Below, in pieces: positions 33,971-42,064 of a DNA stretch of 42,710 nt. The position numbers were made by a program, and so were the translations under genes. The stretch is taken from positions 1 through 42,710 of the forward strand of contig JAFGRL010000179.1 of NCBI GenBank assembly GCA_016935195.1, read 5' to 3'. The stretch is from Sedimentisphaerales bacterium. GTDB lineage: Bacteria > Planctomycetota > Phycisphaerae > Sedimentisphaerales > Anaerobacaceae. A model generated the notes under the pieces. The model made no database searches. It was given only the letters and a program-made list of their open reading frames with translations, and was not told the DNA's origin. The stretch's first letter is position 1. The number at the start of each line of letters is the position of its first letter.

Positions 33971-34666
33971 ATGAAAAACAGCAAAGAGTACTCCAAAAAG
34001 CTCCAAAACTTTTATCGTTCACTTAAGCAAAAGTCCAAAAAGGTAGAAAAAAGTGTTTATGATGAACCTGTCGATGCGATGGTTTACGCCATTGTCAGTG
34101 AGAGGCTTACTGAAAAACAGGCACGCATTGCTATCAGACGTTTTAATGATTACTTTGTTGACACTAATGACCTGAGGGTATCGCGTCCTGAAGAGATTGT
34201 CGAGCTATTGGGGTTGAACACAGAGGCAGCAAAAAACATAGCTCTGTCACTTGGCTCAGCACTGCGAGCTGTATTCTATAAATACAACGCTGTCAGTCTG
34301 GCGGCATTGAAAAAAATGGGTAAGCGCCCTGCTAAAAAGATTCTTGAGAAACTTGACGGGCTTACCGTATTTGTAGTCGATTACTGTATGCTGACTGCAC
34401 TGGCCGCTCACGCCATACCACTTACAGCGGCTATGATAGATTATCTTAAGGGTAATGAGCTGGTGCATCCCGACTCCAGCCGGGATGAGATTGAAGGTTT
34501 TTTGGCAAGGCAGATTTCTATAGATAGAGCGTATGAGTTTTACGCACTTTTACGACACGAAAGTGAAACGGCCAGGCACAGAAAAAAGGCGAAAAAAATA
34601 TTAAGAAAAAAAAGTAGTCCTGGGGACTCCTTACTGAGAACAAAGGTTCAAAAGGCGAAGAAGTGA
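33971..34666 (+). CDS. HhH-GPD/endonuclease III-like protein without iron-sulfur cluster
   Basis: About 231 residues from the ATG at 33971 (the frame opens 12 bp earlier at a TTG right after the rbfA stop). The helical body resembles endonuclease III-type glycosylases: DEPVDAMVYAIVSERLTEKQARIAIRRF (N-terminal helix), LKKMGKRPAKKILEKLDGL (helix-hairpin-helix region) and VFVVDYCMLTALAA, whose Asp lies where the catalytic Asp is expected. The hairpin Lys of the GxGxK-type motif and the four C-terminal cysteines are not seen, so base-excision activity is doubtful. The basic tail includes a repeat-derived segment (34616-34642, SPGDSLLRTK). Position in the nusA-infB-rbfA operon is unusual. Confidence 0.6.
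   Translation: MKNSKEYSKKLQNFYRSLKQKSKKVEKSVYDEPVDAMVYAIVSERLTEKQARIAIRRFNDYFVDTNDLRVSRPEEIVELLGLNTEAAKNIALSLGSALRAVFYKYNAVSLAALKKMGKRPAKKILEKLDGLTVFVVDYCMLTALAAHAIPLTAAMIDYLKGNELVHPDSSRDEIEGFLARQISIDRAYEFYALLRHESETARHRKKAKKILRKKSSPGDSLLRTKVQKAKK
34616..34642 (+). repeat. Short repeat AGTCC..GGGACTCC inside the HhH gene 3' end
   Basis: AGTCCTGGGGACTCC, then TTACTGAGAACAAAG. Second coding copy; it is read in the same frame as the rbfA copy (SPGDSLLRTK against SPRDSSRRTR). Confidence 0.7.
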
Positions 34667-34691
34667 TATTTTCAAAGGACAACGGTAAAAA

Positions 34692-35567
34692 ATGGCGGAA
34701 CAAGAATTGAAATTCGGTATACCGGCAGGCAGTCTTGCCCAGGCTACCATCCGGCTTTTTAAAAGGGGAGGCTTTCATATTTCTGCAGCAAAGCGAAGTC
34801 TGTCGCCTCGTATAGATGATGAACAGATTCGGCTGGTAATGCTGCGGGCTCAGGAAATGAGCAGGTATGTTGCAGACGGTGTCCTTGATGCCGGGATAAC
34901 CGGCTACGACTGGATAATGGAAAACGAAAGCGATGTTTTTGAAGTGTGCGAGCTTTCCTACAGCAAGACCACCAACAAGCCCGCAAGGTGGGTTCTGGCT
35001 GTGCCGAACGAATCAAATATTAGAAAACCTCAGGACCTCGAAGGCGGGATTGTCGCCACGGAATTGGTCAATGTTACCGAGAAGTATTTCAAAAATAAAA
35101 AAATCAATCTGAAGATAGAATTTAGCTGGGGTGCTACGGAGGTAAAAGCCAGACTCGTCGATGCCATAGTTGAGCTGACCGAGACCGGCTCATCACTGCG
35201 CCAGAACGATCTAAGAATCATCGATACGGTCATCACCACTACTACCAGGCTCATTGCCAATAATGATGCCTTGGCCGATAGCTTCAAACGTCAAAAGATA
35301 GAAAACATTGCCATCCTCTTAAAAGCTGCCATTGACGCGGCCAACAAGGTGGGTTTGAAAATGAACGTTAAAAAAGGTAACCTGGAGTCTATTCTCAAAA
35401 TACTTCCGGCAGAAAAAAGCCCGACAATTTCGAACCTTGCCGACTCTGAGTTTTTGGCCCTTGAAGTAATAATCGAAGGAAAAACCGAGCGATCGCTCAT
35501 CCCCGCTCTAAAGCGAGCAGGCGCATCCGGGATTATCACCTATCCACTCGACAAGATAATCCACTGA
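34692..35567 (+). CDS. hisG: ATP phosphoribosyltransferase, long form
   Basis: 291 residues. First enzyme of histidine synthesis, joining ATP and PRPP. Catalytic domains hold LKFGIPAGSLAQATIRLF, GVLDAGITGYDWI and the PRPP loop VDAIVELTETGSSLRQNDL. The C-terminal regulatory domain (about 215-291, ending in TYPLDKIIH) marks the long, hexameric, histidine-inhibited HisG, which does not need HisZ. It starts 25 bp after the HhH gene and may be the last gene of the nusA operon, away from other his genes. Confidence 0.95.
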   Translation: MAEQELKFGIPAGSLAQATIRLFKRGGFHISAAKRSLSPRIDDEQIRLVMLRAQEMSRYVADGVLDAGITGYDWIMENESDVFEVCELSYSKTTNKPARWVLAVPNESNIRKPQDLEGGIVATELVNVTEKYFKNKKINLKIEFSWGATEVKARLVDAIVELTETGSSLRQNDLRIIDTVITTTTRLIANNDALADSFKRQKIENIAILLKAAIDAANKVGLKMNVKKGNLESILKILPAEKSPTISNLADSEFLALEVIIEGKTERSLIPALKRAGASGIITYPLDKIIH

Positions 35568-35693
35568 TCGGTGACTCCGCAGCCCTTATGTGTAGTAGTT
35601 AGTATTTAGCCTTGTGTTCAGGATGGAGGAACAATTTTACTTACTGAAGAATCTATATTTGTAACCGTTCATAGCTAAGATGTAGTTAAATAC

Positions 35694-35721
35694 TTGTCCT
35701 GGCGATTTGGGTGGATATAAT
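35694..35721 (+). promoter_or_regulatory. Promoter for glyA
   Basis: TTGTCC (35694-35699) and TATAAT (35716-35721), 16 bp apart, 45 bp before the ATG at 35767. It supports that ATG over the upstream TTG at 35707, which lies inside this promoter. Confidence 0.6.
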
Positions 35722-35766
35722 GCAGCAGAACAAGTTAAAATAACGTTTTTTGATGGAGCTAATCAG

Positions 35767-37056
35767 ATGCTTACGGCACTAGCGCAATACGACCCTCAAA
35801 TTTATGAACTTATCAAACAGGAAGGGGCACGTCAGAACGGTACAATTCGGCTTATACCGTCCGAGAATTACGTATCCAAGGCAGTGATGTCGGCTGACGG
35901 CAGCTGTCTGACAAACAAGTACTCTGAAGGGTATCCGGGCAAGCGCTATTACGAGGGCCAACAGGTTACCGACATTATCGAGCGACTTGCACAGGACAGA
36001 GCGAAGAAGTTGTTCAAGGCCAACCATGCAAACATACAGCCTTACTCTGGTTCAGTGGCTAATTTGGCTGCTTATATAGCATTGGCTGAGCCGGGTGAGA
36101 CAATTATGGGACTTGCTCTGCCTCACGGCGGGCATATTACACACGGCTGGAAGGTGAGCATCACAGGTAAGATTTTCAAGTCAATCCAGTATAGTGTTGA
36201 CTCGAGAACCGGCAGACTTGACTATAATAAGATTGAGGAGCTGGCAAAGAAGCACAGGCCGAGGATAATCATATCAGGTGCTACGGCTTATCCGAGGGAG
36301 ATTGATTTTGAGATATTCGGTAATATAGCTCATGAGGTGGGGGCTTATCATATAAGCGATATTGCACATATTGCGGGGCTGGTCGTGGCAGGGATACATA
36401 AAAGCCCTGTGCCTTACAGCGACATAGTTTCAACAACCACCCATAAGACCCTTCGAGGCCCAAGGGGCGGTATGCTGCTGTGTAAGGCAGAGCACGCAAA
36501 GCAGGTAGATAAGGCGGTTTTCCCTGGTCTTCAGGGCGGGCCACATATGCATACACTTACCGCTATTGCGGTGGCGCTGGCTGAGGCAGATACGCCGGAA
36601 TTTATTTCATATGCTAAACAGATAGTTAAAAATTCCAGAGCTATCGCAGAAAAACTGCTTGAATACGGTTTTAACCTCGTTTCAGGCGGGACTGACAACC
36701 ATTTGATATTGATTGACCTGCGGAATAAAAATGTTTCGGCCAAGAAACTTGCCAAGGCATTAGACAGAGCCAGGATTGTTGCGAATTATAATACAATTCC
36801 TGACGACCCTGCACCGCCGTTTGATCCAAGTGGTCTGAGGATAGGTACGCCGGCAATTACCACACGCGGGATAAAGCAGGAGCAGGCTCAGCTGGTTGCA
36901 GAGCTGATAAACAAGGTGACAGAGAATGTAGACAACGAGTCGGTGATAGAACAGGTCGGCAAGGAAGTTTTGCTTTTGTGTTCACAGTTTCCGGTGCCGG
37001 ACCATTTTATCATACCGAACAGGAAGTCTGAAGCAGACAATAAGAGTAATTATTGA
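35767..37056 (+). CDS. glyA: Serine hydroxymethyltransferase
   Basis: 429 residues from the ATG at 35767; the longer frame from 35707 begins inside a promoter and encodes non-family residues. It interconverts serine and glycine with tetrahydrofolate and PLP. Landmarks are IRLIPSENYVSKAVMSADGS, TNKYSEGYPGKRYYEGQQ, NIQPYSGSVANLAAY, DIAHIAGLV, and the PLP-lysine region STTTHKTLRGPRGG, then GLQGGPHMHTLTAIAVAL and LRIGTPAITTRG. A terminator-like hairpin follows at 37257-37276. In Bacillus glyA lies in the same cluster as tsaC and rpiB, but here it is 22 kb away. Confidence 0.96.
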   Translation: MLTALAQYDPQIYELIKQEGARQNGTIRLIPSENYVSKAVMSADGSCLTNKYSEGYPGKRYYEGQQVTDIIERLAQDRAKKLFKANHANIQPYSGSVANLAAYIALAEPGETIMGLALPHGGHITHGWKVSITGKIFKSIQYSVDSRTGRLDYNKIEELAKKHRPRIIISGATAYPREIDFEIFGNIAHEVGAYHISDIAHIAGLVVAGIHKSPVPYSDIVSTTTHKTLRGPRGGMLLCKAEHAKQVDKAVFPGLQGGPHMHTLTAIAVALAEADTPEFISYAKQIVKNSRAIAEKLLEYGFNLVSGGTDNHLILIDLRNKNVSAKKLAKALDRARIVANYNTIPDDPAPPFDPSGLRIGTPAITTRGIKQEQAQLVAELINKVTENVDNESVIEQVGKEVLLLCSQFPVPDHFIIPNRKSEADNKSNY

Positions 37057-37132
37057 ATCTCTGGACCTCTTTTTATTGAGATATTGTTCATATCTGTCAA
37101 AATCCATCAAAAAAAGGCAGTCAAGTTGAGTA

Positions 37133-37163
37133 TTTAGTTCGTGTTTTTCTTCGTGCACTTTCG
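37133..37163 (+). repeat. Dispersed repeat, copy 2 (TTTAGTTCGTGTTTTTCTTC type)
   Basis: Same orientation and nearly identical to 516-546; followed by TCGTAGTGAAATTCC. Confidence 0.6.
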
Positions 37164-37256
37164 TAGTGAAATTCCAGCCTGCCCCCAGGGTGAGCTCCTG
37201 CGCACCAACAAGCCGGGGTCAAAAACAATTTCTGTCTTCCGCCGCCTGTTATTTAC

Positions 37257-37276
37257 GTGCCTAAGGCACTTTTTTT
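37257..37276 (+). terminator. Terminator-like hairpin after glyA
   Basis: GTGCC-TAA-GGCAC followed by seven T. The loop is small, so it is only moderately convincing. Confidence 0.45.
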
Positions 37277-37495
37277 GTTGACTTTTGTGCATTTTGTGCC
37301 TGATATTTCATTTTGGATTTTGGTTTGTAATTTTGCTGAAATAGCCAAGAGAATAGATGCTTTGTGATATAATTGCGACACAGTCTGTTCGCTCGAAATG
37401 ACAAACTGGGTTTTGCGTAGAACCTCTTATACTATGATTGGGTCGGCTTTAGATAGTCGAGGAGGAACTATAAAAGTTATACTGACATAGGGATT

Positions 37496-38623
37496 TTAGT
37501 GATTTCGGATGCGAGCTCCCCAAATAGATGTTTCATCGGTAGTTTGGCCGGCATAGTAAACTACAAGGATATCGCCATTCGGCAATTGTGTTGTTGCCGG
37601 CAGGCCAATTGAAAAGGCTCCCATCTCTGCCCAGGCATCATCCATAGTTTTTTTGCTCCAGGTTTGTGATTTGCTGGCGGAGCTGTGGATAGCAATTTCG
37701 GAATCGCCGGGCCAAGTCTTGCCGCCATCACTGCTGATTCGCATCTTGATTGTCGGTGGGCCTGTTCGATCAACATAAACCATTGCAATAGTGCCGTCGG
37801 CCAGTGACACCGCTGTTGCAGGCTGGCCCGGCACGCCGGTATCCCACATATCCGACCAGGTGCGGCCATTATCTTTGGAACTGCGTGCGTGAATGTTAAG
37901 ATAAATTGCCTGTTTGGTATTGTAGGTCCAGAATAAATCGAGAATGCTTCCATCAGCGAGCAGGCCCGGCCTTTGGTCCCAGTAGAATATTTTGTTTTCA
38001 GGGTCTTCGCTGGTAAGTACATGTTCCGGCCAGATTTTTCCTTCATTAGAGGAGAACATTATTACAGAATTGTGCCTCCAAGGTGAGGTATCGTAATAGT
38101 GTTTGTTAAGCTCGAACTGACAGGCCAAGCAGCCGTTGGGAAGTTCGAGGACAGGGCCTGTGATTGGTGTTGGCACATTGAATGGCGAAGTGTCTATGAG
38201 CTGAGGTTTCGACCAGGTTTTGCCCATATCTTCTGAGGACGCCAGGAATATTCTCGTGTCAAGCAGGCCCTCTGTCTGTTCATTGAAGAAAGGCAGCGAA
38301 GGATCAGAATGGTCTACCCAGCAGATTACGGCGATAAGTTTGTTTGATTTCAGCCAGGTAAGAGCAGCGGAACGGAAAAGACCCGGTTTATCATCAACCG
38401 CTTCAGGCTTAAATGGAATAGTTGGCTCAGACCAGGATTTGCCCTGGTCATCTGAAAAGATAATCGCCGGCCGCTGGCCGGTTGTTGCTGACTTTGTTGG
38501 TGCTAACCGAAAGGTGCATAACCATCGGCCCGTCGGTAAAATGCATATCTGTGGGAATACGCAACTTTGAAAGTCCGTGCCTTTTCGTCCCGAAAAAACA
38601 ACGCTATTATCGATAATTTTCAC
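37496..38623 (-). CDS. Asp-box (BNR) sialidase-like protein
   Basis: 375 residues forming a six-bladed beta-propeller of the sialidase superfamily. Five Asp-box repeats of the SxDxGxTW type are visible: SDDQGKSW, SEDMGKTW, SSNEGKIW, SKDNGRTW and SSDGGKTW. FRLAPTKS near residue 40 could hold one substrate-binding arginine; the full arginine triad of true sialidases is not obvious. No signal peptide, so it is probably cytoplasmic. It lies 21 bp after an amidohydrolase gene. The substrate may be a sugar acid or another carbohydrate; exo-sialidase activity is not assured. Confidence 0.85.
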   Translation of the reverse strand: MKIIDNSVVFSGRKGTDFQSCVFPQICILPTGRWLCTFRLAPTKSATTGQRPAIIFSDDQGKSWSEPTIPFKPEAVDDKPGLFRSAALTWLKSNKLIAVICWVDHSDPSLPFFNEQTEGLLDTRIFLASSEDMGKTWSKPQLIDTSPFNVPTPITGPVLELPNGCLACQFELNKHYYDTSPWRHNSVIMFSSNEGKIWPEHVLTSEDPENKIFYWDQRPGLLADGSILDLFWTYNTKQAIYLNIHARSSKDNGRTWSDMWDTGVPGQPATAVSLADGTIAMVYVDRTGPPTIKMRISSDGGKTWPGDSEIAIHSSASKSQTWSKKTMDDAWAEMGAFSIGLPATTQLPNGDILVVYYAGQTTDETSIWGARIRNH

Positions 38624-38644
38624 ACACTTTCCCTACATCAATTC

Positions 38645-39655
38645 TTATGATTTGTCAATGCCGAATAAACCTGCTGCATTGTTGTAAAAGATATTCTCTA
38701 AATCTTTGCTGCTGGTTTTGGAGAATTTTGCAGCATAAAGCATAGCGGAGAGGTTTTCATAAGCTGCGAAAGTAGCTCTTATCTTGTGTAGACTTTTTTC
38801 TCTAAATACCATCTGGGCGGTACACATATCCCAGGTCATACCCAGCCTGACATAGGTTCCTCTAAAAGCCGCTGCTTCCACCAGGTCGGTACCAAAGAGT
38901 ATTCTGCTGGTGTCATATTCCTGCAAAAGTAGAAAAAATACGCCGATGTCGCAGACGGCGGAGGTGTCAAGCCAAAGGTTTTCTGCTACCGGCAGCCGCT
39001 TGAGCATATCTTCGGCGTTGGGTGTTATGAAACACCTGCCGCAGTGTGCGAGAATAAAATTGCAGTTCGGATATTGTTTTGTCAGGCGAGTGATTTCGTC
39101 GAGGTTTTCATCATCTGCCATACCACGAGGCTTGGCAACGTGCAGCGTTATGGTTAAACCGTACTTGTCTGCAAGGGCAATTTGTTCTTCAGGAATCATC
39201 TGGGTGATAGATGCCAGGTTCTTCTCAGGCACTTGAGCGAAAACCATATATGGCTTTAGGCCCGTGGGCTTAAGTTCCAGGATTTGTTTTTCCATCTGTT
39301 CAGCAGAAAGCTGTGGAGAAGCCAGTATAGAGAATCGGCAGTCTTTGTGAGCGGAAGTGTTTTCTGCAAGAAATTCGTTTTCCGCCTTGATATCCTGAAG
39401 ACTTAATGGTCGTGGGTGTCCCAGAACCAAACCACTTACCTTGCTGTCCGGAAATAGAACCCGCCACCAGTTTTGTAAACAGGACATATCAATTTTTTCT
39501 AGGTTATTGTTAGGGTTGCTCAAATCCTTTGAGCCCGGATGGAGGCTGCTTTTATGCAAATGACTGTGGGCATCAAATACCCGCTCCGGCAGTAAGGGAC
39601 GAATTTCCTTGTTATAAATGAATTCGTCAACTTCGGTTAAGCGTGCTTCTTCCAT
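38645..39655 (-). CDS. Amidohydrolase-family (TIM-barrel) metal hydrolase
   Basis: 336 residues of the amidohydrolase_2 type. The metal-binding HxH is in VFDAHSHLHKS near residue 30; LTITLHVAKPRG, FILAHCGRCF and the late Asp in ILFGTDLVEA supply the other ligands of the barrel. Members hydrolyse or decarboxylate small ring or sugar-acid compounds, for instance lactones. No signal peptide. Sits between the HEAT-repeat gene and the sialidase-like gene, all on one strand, which suggests catabolism of a carbohydrate. The exact reaction is unknown. Confidence 0.85.
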   Translation of the reverse strand: MEEARLTEVDEFIYNKEIRPLLPERVFDAHSHLHKSSLHPGSKDLSNPNNNLEKIDMSCLQNWWRVLFPDSKVSGLVLGHPRPLSLQDIKAENEFLAENTSAHKDCRFSILASPQLSAEQMEKQILELKPTGLKPYMVFAQVPEKNLASITQMIPEEQIALADKYGLTITLHVAKPRGMADDENLDEITRLTKQYPNCNFILAHCGRCFITPNAEDMLKRLPVAENLWLDTSAVCDIGVFFLLLQEYDTSRILFGTDLVEAAAFRGTYVRLGMTWDMCTAQMVFREKSLHKIRATFAAYENLSAMLYAAKFSKTSSKDLENIFYNNAAGLFGIDKS

Positions 39656-39721
39656 TTTAATCTTTCTCCAGTTAAAGTATAAATTATTAAATTTAACCCG
39701 TAAATATCGTTTACCTCGAGA

Positions 39722-41983
39722 TTAGTCCAGCACAGTAGAAGGACATTTCTGGTGGTCAGGCCTGCCAGGATAAAAGCGATACTTTCTTGCCATGTCCTCT
39801 TTCGCTATTGGATGCCATTGGTCATCATTGGGTTGAAAGAATACTCTCCACGTCAGCTTGGCAAGTTCAGTGTTCTTTCCATTGAGGATATCAAGAAGAG
39901 CGGTTTTTCCCTGAACTTCAAAACCATCGCGGATGGTTTCTCCAATCGGTCGCCAGCCCCAATCGCAGTCGGTTCGCTTGCAGCCAGCCCCAAACTCCTG
40001 ATATTTTGCTATTAATTTATCAAATATTCGTTGCTTCATCTCTTCGGTCATCTTTGGAACCATACCCACCAAGGTCATCGCTGCACGGCTTTGCACAGCT
40101 CCACAGGAATCGTCCAATGCCTTGCAAAGAATTTCCATATTCTCCTGCCGGGGAGAATTGTAGGCAAACGCAAAAGCCGCCCACCAGCGAACTTTCTCAT
40201 TAGGATCTTCAATGGCTCTTTTGACCACCGCAAGATATTCCGGCGTGCCGTTGCGTCGCGTAAAACTTTGCAACAACACAGTACGGAAGTAGCTGTCCCT
40301 GGTATCATAAGCCTTGGCCACATCGGCATATCGCTCCGGCCCCATTGCGGCCAGCGAGTTGCGCAACGCCATCCGTGCAGGGAAGGTGTTTACCTTACCG
40401 AAGCCCCGGGCCATTGCCTCCACGCTGTTCGGCCCGTTCACCTTGCCCAACGCGTCAAAGACCATCGCTTTCACGCTCCCTTCCAGGTCGTTGATTGCCG
40501 CCTCATCCAGCGCCCAGACTCCCCCCTGCAGTTTCAAGGTTCCAATTGTGTTTGCCGCCTGACGCCGCACCAGCGGATTAGGGTGCTTAAGCAGCAACGC
40601 GGTGATCTTTTCCAGCGGCACATCCACTTCTTTCTTCCTCGCCTGAGTCAAAACATTCAACACGGCATCCGAATCCTGACTGTCTATATCCGAAACCAGA
40701 TGCTTCTGCTTGCCTCCTTCCTCATTATCTGAATCCGTCGAGATCACCCGTCGCACCCCCTCAGTATATAAGGACTGTTCACTCTCCGGAAAATCACCTC
40801 GGAAAAAGACCGTGATTTTCACGCCGGTCCCCTTCGTGGCATCAATAAGCTCTTTCACATCCTCTATCTTCTTATCCGGGGATGTTCCGCCCCAGACATG
40901 CAATTCATCCACCAGCCCTTCGGCCACCCACGTTCGCCAGTCCATCTTCACCCGACCCTGCTGGAGAATAAATAGTTCTGAAGCGTTCTTAGGCCAGATA
41001 CTCGCCCCTGACAGCCACAACTGCGGCCACTCCATGTTTTCCGAGTTCAGCGCAATCGCCAGCTTCTTGTGATACTTCTGATACACCGGCCTGAGTTCCC
41101 TTAAGTATTGGGTGATGTACTCGCCTCGCATGGCATAGTACTTCTCGATATCAAACGGCTGGGTGCGCACGTCCACCCCATAGCGCTTCTTGAAATCCTG
41201 CACAGCAATGTCGCTATAGATATATTCGTCGGTGTAGTGGGCCTCGGTGTTCTCGATGAACGAGTACATGAACATACCCTCGTATCGGCTCCATGGGCCC
41301 TTGAACATCTCTTCCACTCTGCGGACATACTCTTTGCGAACTTCAGGATTTCCGTACTCAATAATCCCGGTCATATAAGTGATGTGGGCACGATCCCACA
41401 GGCAGTACTCCGGGTGCTCCAACAGCCACGGGTCGTATCCCCAGAATGAACCCATGCCGCGACTGCCGCCCGCACCGCATTCGGCTTTCCCACCGTAATC
41501 ATACAGTGCGGTTGTTCCCCAGAATTGGATGCCATTGGCCTGGGCCGCATTGCCGGCATGTTCTGTGTTCTTGTACTGCCGGTTAATCCGTAAGGCATCC
41601 GTCATCAAGTCTCCCAACCATGGTGAATCTTTCCGTATCCCACCCCACTTCACTACCCAATCGTTATCCGCTTCCCGCCAAAGGATTCGGTCGCAGTTAT
41701 AGCGATTCCGTAGAATATCGAAGGCCGCTTTGCACGTCGCCTCGGAATCCATCGGCATCCAACTGTATTCGACAATAGCGTCGCCTGAACTGTAGAAAAG
41801 TGTTACCGGATAAGTACGCTGGTCCACGTCCTGATGCGATACTTCCTTTGCTGCCTGCCTTGTTGGATCATCAAGAGGACCCTGTTTGTTTTGCGTATCC
41901 TGACCCCGGATGTGGCCACAGACCGCCACAAGACTCAGCGCCACCCAAAACAGCGTCTTCTTTAACGATTTGATTGACCACAT
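39722..41983 (-). CDS. Secreted TIM-barrel-like protein with C-terminal HEAT repeats
   Basis: 753 residues from the ATG at 41983, which follows an AAGG ribosome site and starts a signal peptide (MWSIKSLKKTLFWVALSLVAVCG); an upstream start at 42058 gives no sensible signal. The first 420 residues look like a barrel-type glycoside-hydrolase fold rich in aromatic residues (QFWGTTALYDYGG, YEGMFMYSFIENTEAHY, LAIALNSENMEW, VDELHVWGGT). From about 430 follow six or more HEAT repeats (LLKHPNPLVRRQAANTIGTL, DPNEKVRWWAAFAFAY, DSCGAVQSRAAMTLVGM). The last 100 residues are a distinct block shared with the next gene. No catalytic pair could be assigned. Probably periplasmic. Confidence 0.65.
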   Translation of the reverse strand: MWSIKSLKKTLFWVALSLVAVCGHIRGQDTQNKQGPLDDPTRQAAKEVSHQDVDQRTYPVTLFYSSGDAIVEYSWMPMDSEATCKAAFDILRNRYNCDRILWREADNDWVVKWGGIRKDSPWLGDLMTDALRINRQYKNTEHAGNAAQANGIQFWGTTALYDYGGKAECGAGGSRGMGSFWGYDPWLLEHPEYCLWDRAHITYMTGIIEYGNPEVRKEYVRRVEEMFKGPWSRYEGMFMYSFIENTEAHYTDEYIYSDIAVQDFKKRYGVDVRTQPFDIEKYYAMRGEYITQYLRELRPVYQKYHKKLAIALNSENMEWPQLWLSGASIWPKNASELFILQQGRVKMDWRTWVAEGLVDELHVWGGTSPDKKIEDVKELIDATKGTGVKITVFFRGDFPESEQSLYTEGVRRVISTDSDNEEGGKQKHLVSDIDSQDSDAVLNVLTQARKKEVDVPLEKITALLLKHPNPLVRRQAANTIGTLKLQGGVWALDEAAINDLEGSVKAMVFDALGKVNGPNSVEAMARGFGKVNTFPARMALRNSLAAMGPERYADVAKAYDTRDSYFRTVLLQSFTRRNGTPEYLAVVKRAIEDPNEKVRWWAAFAFAYNSPRQENMEILCKALDDSCGAVQSRAAMTLVGMVPKMTEEMKQRIFDKLIAKYQEFGAGCKRTDCDWGWRPIGETIRDGFEVQGKTALLDILNGKNTELAKLTWRVFFQPNDDQWHPIAKEDMARKYRFYPGRPDHQKCPSTVLD

Positions 41984-42064
41984 ATTATTAACCTTTCCCT
42001 TATTTGTTCCTGATTTCAACATCAATAACATAATCGTGGCGGAGGTAAACCAGGTCACAAACTA

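Larger units (their letters stand above)
37057..37495. other. Intergenic region between convergent glyA and sialidase genes
   Basis: 439 bp. Contains repeat copy 37133-37163, the terminator-like hairpin 37257-37276 and AT-rich sequence. No open frame with coding features is seen. Confidence 0.5.

Noticed and set aside
35707-35766. N-terminal extension of GlyA from the TTG at 35707
   Set aside because: The added residues are not family-like and the TTG lies inside the -35/-10 region of a good promoter.
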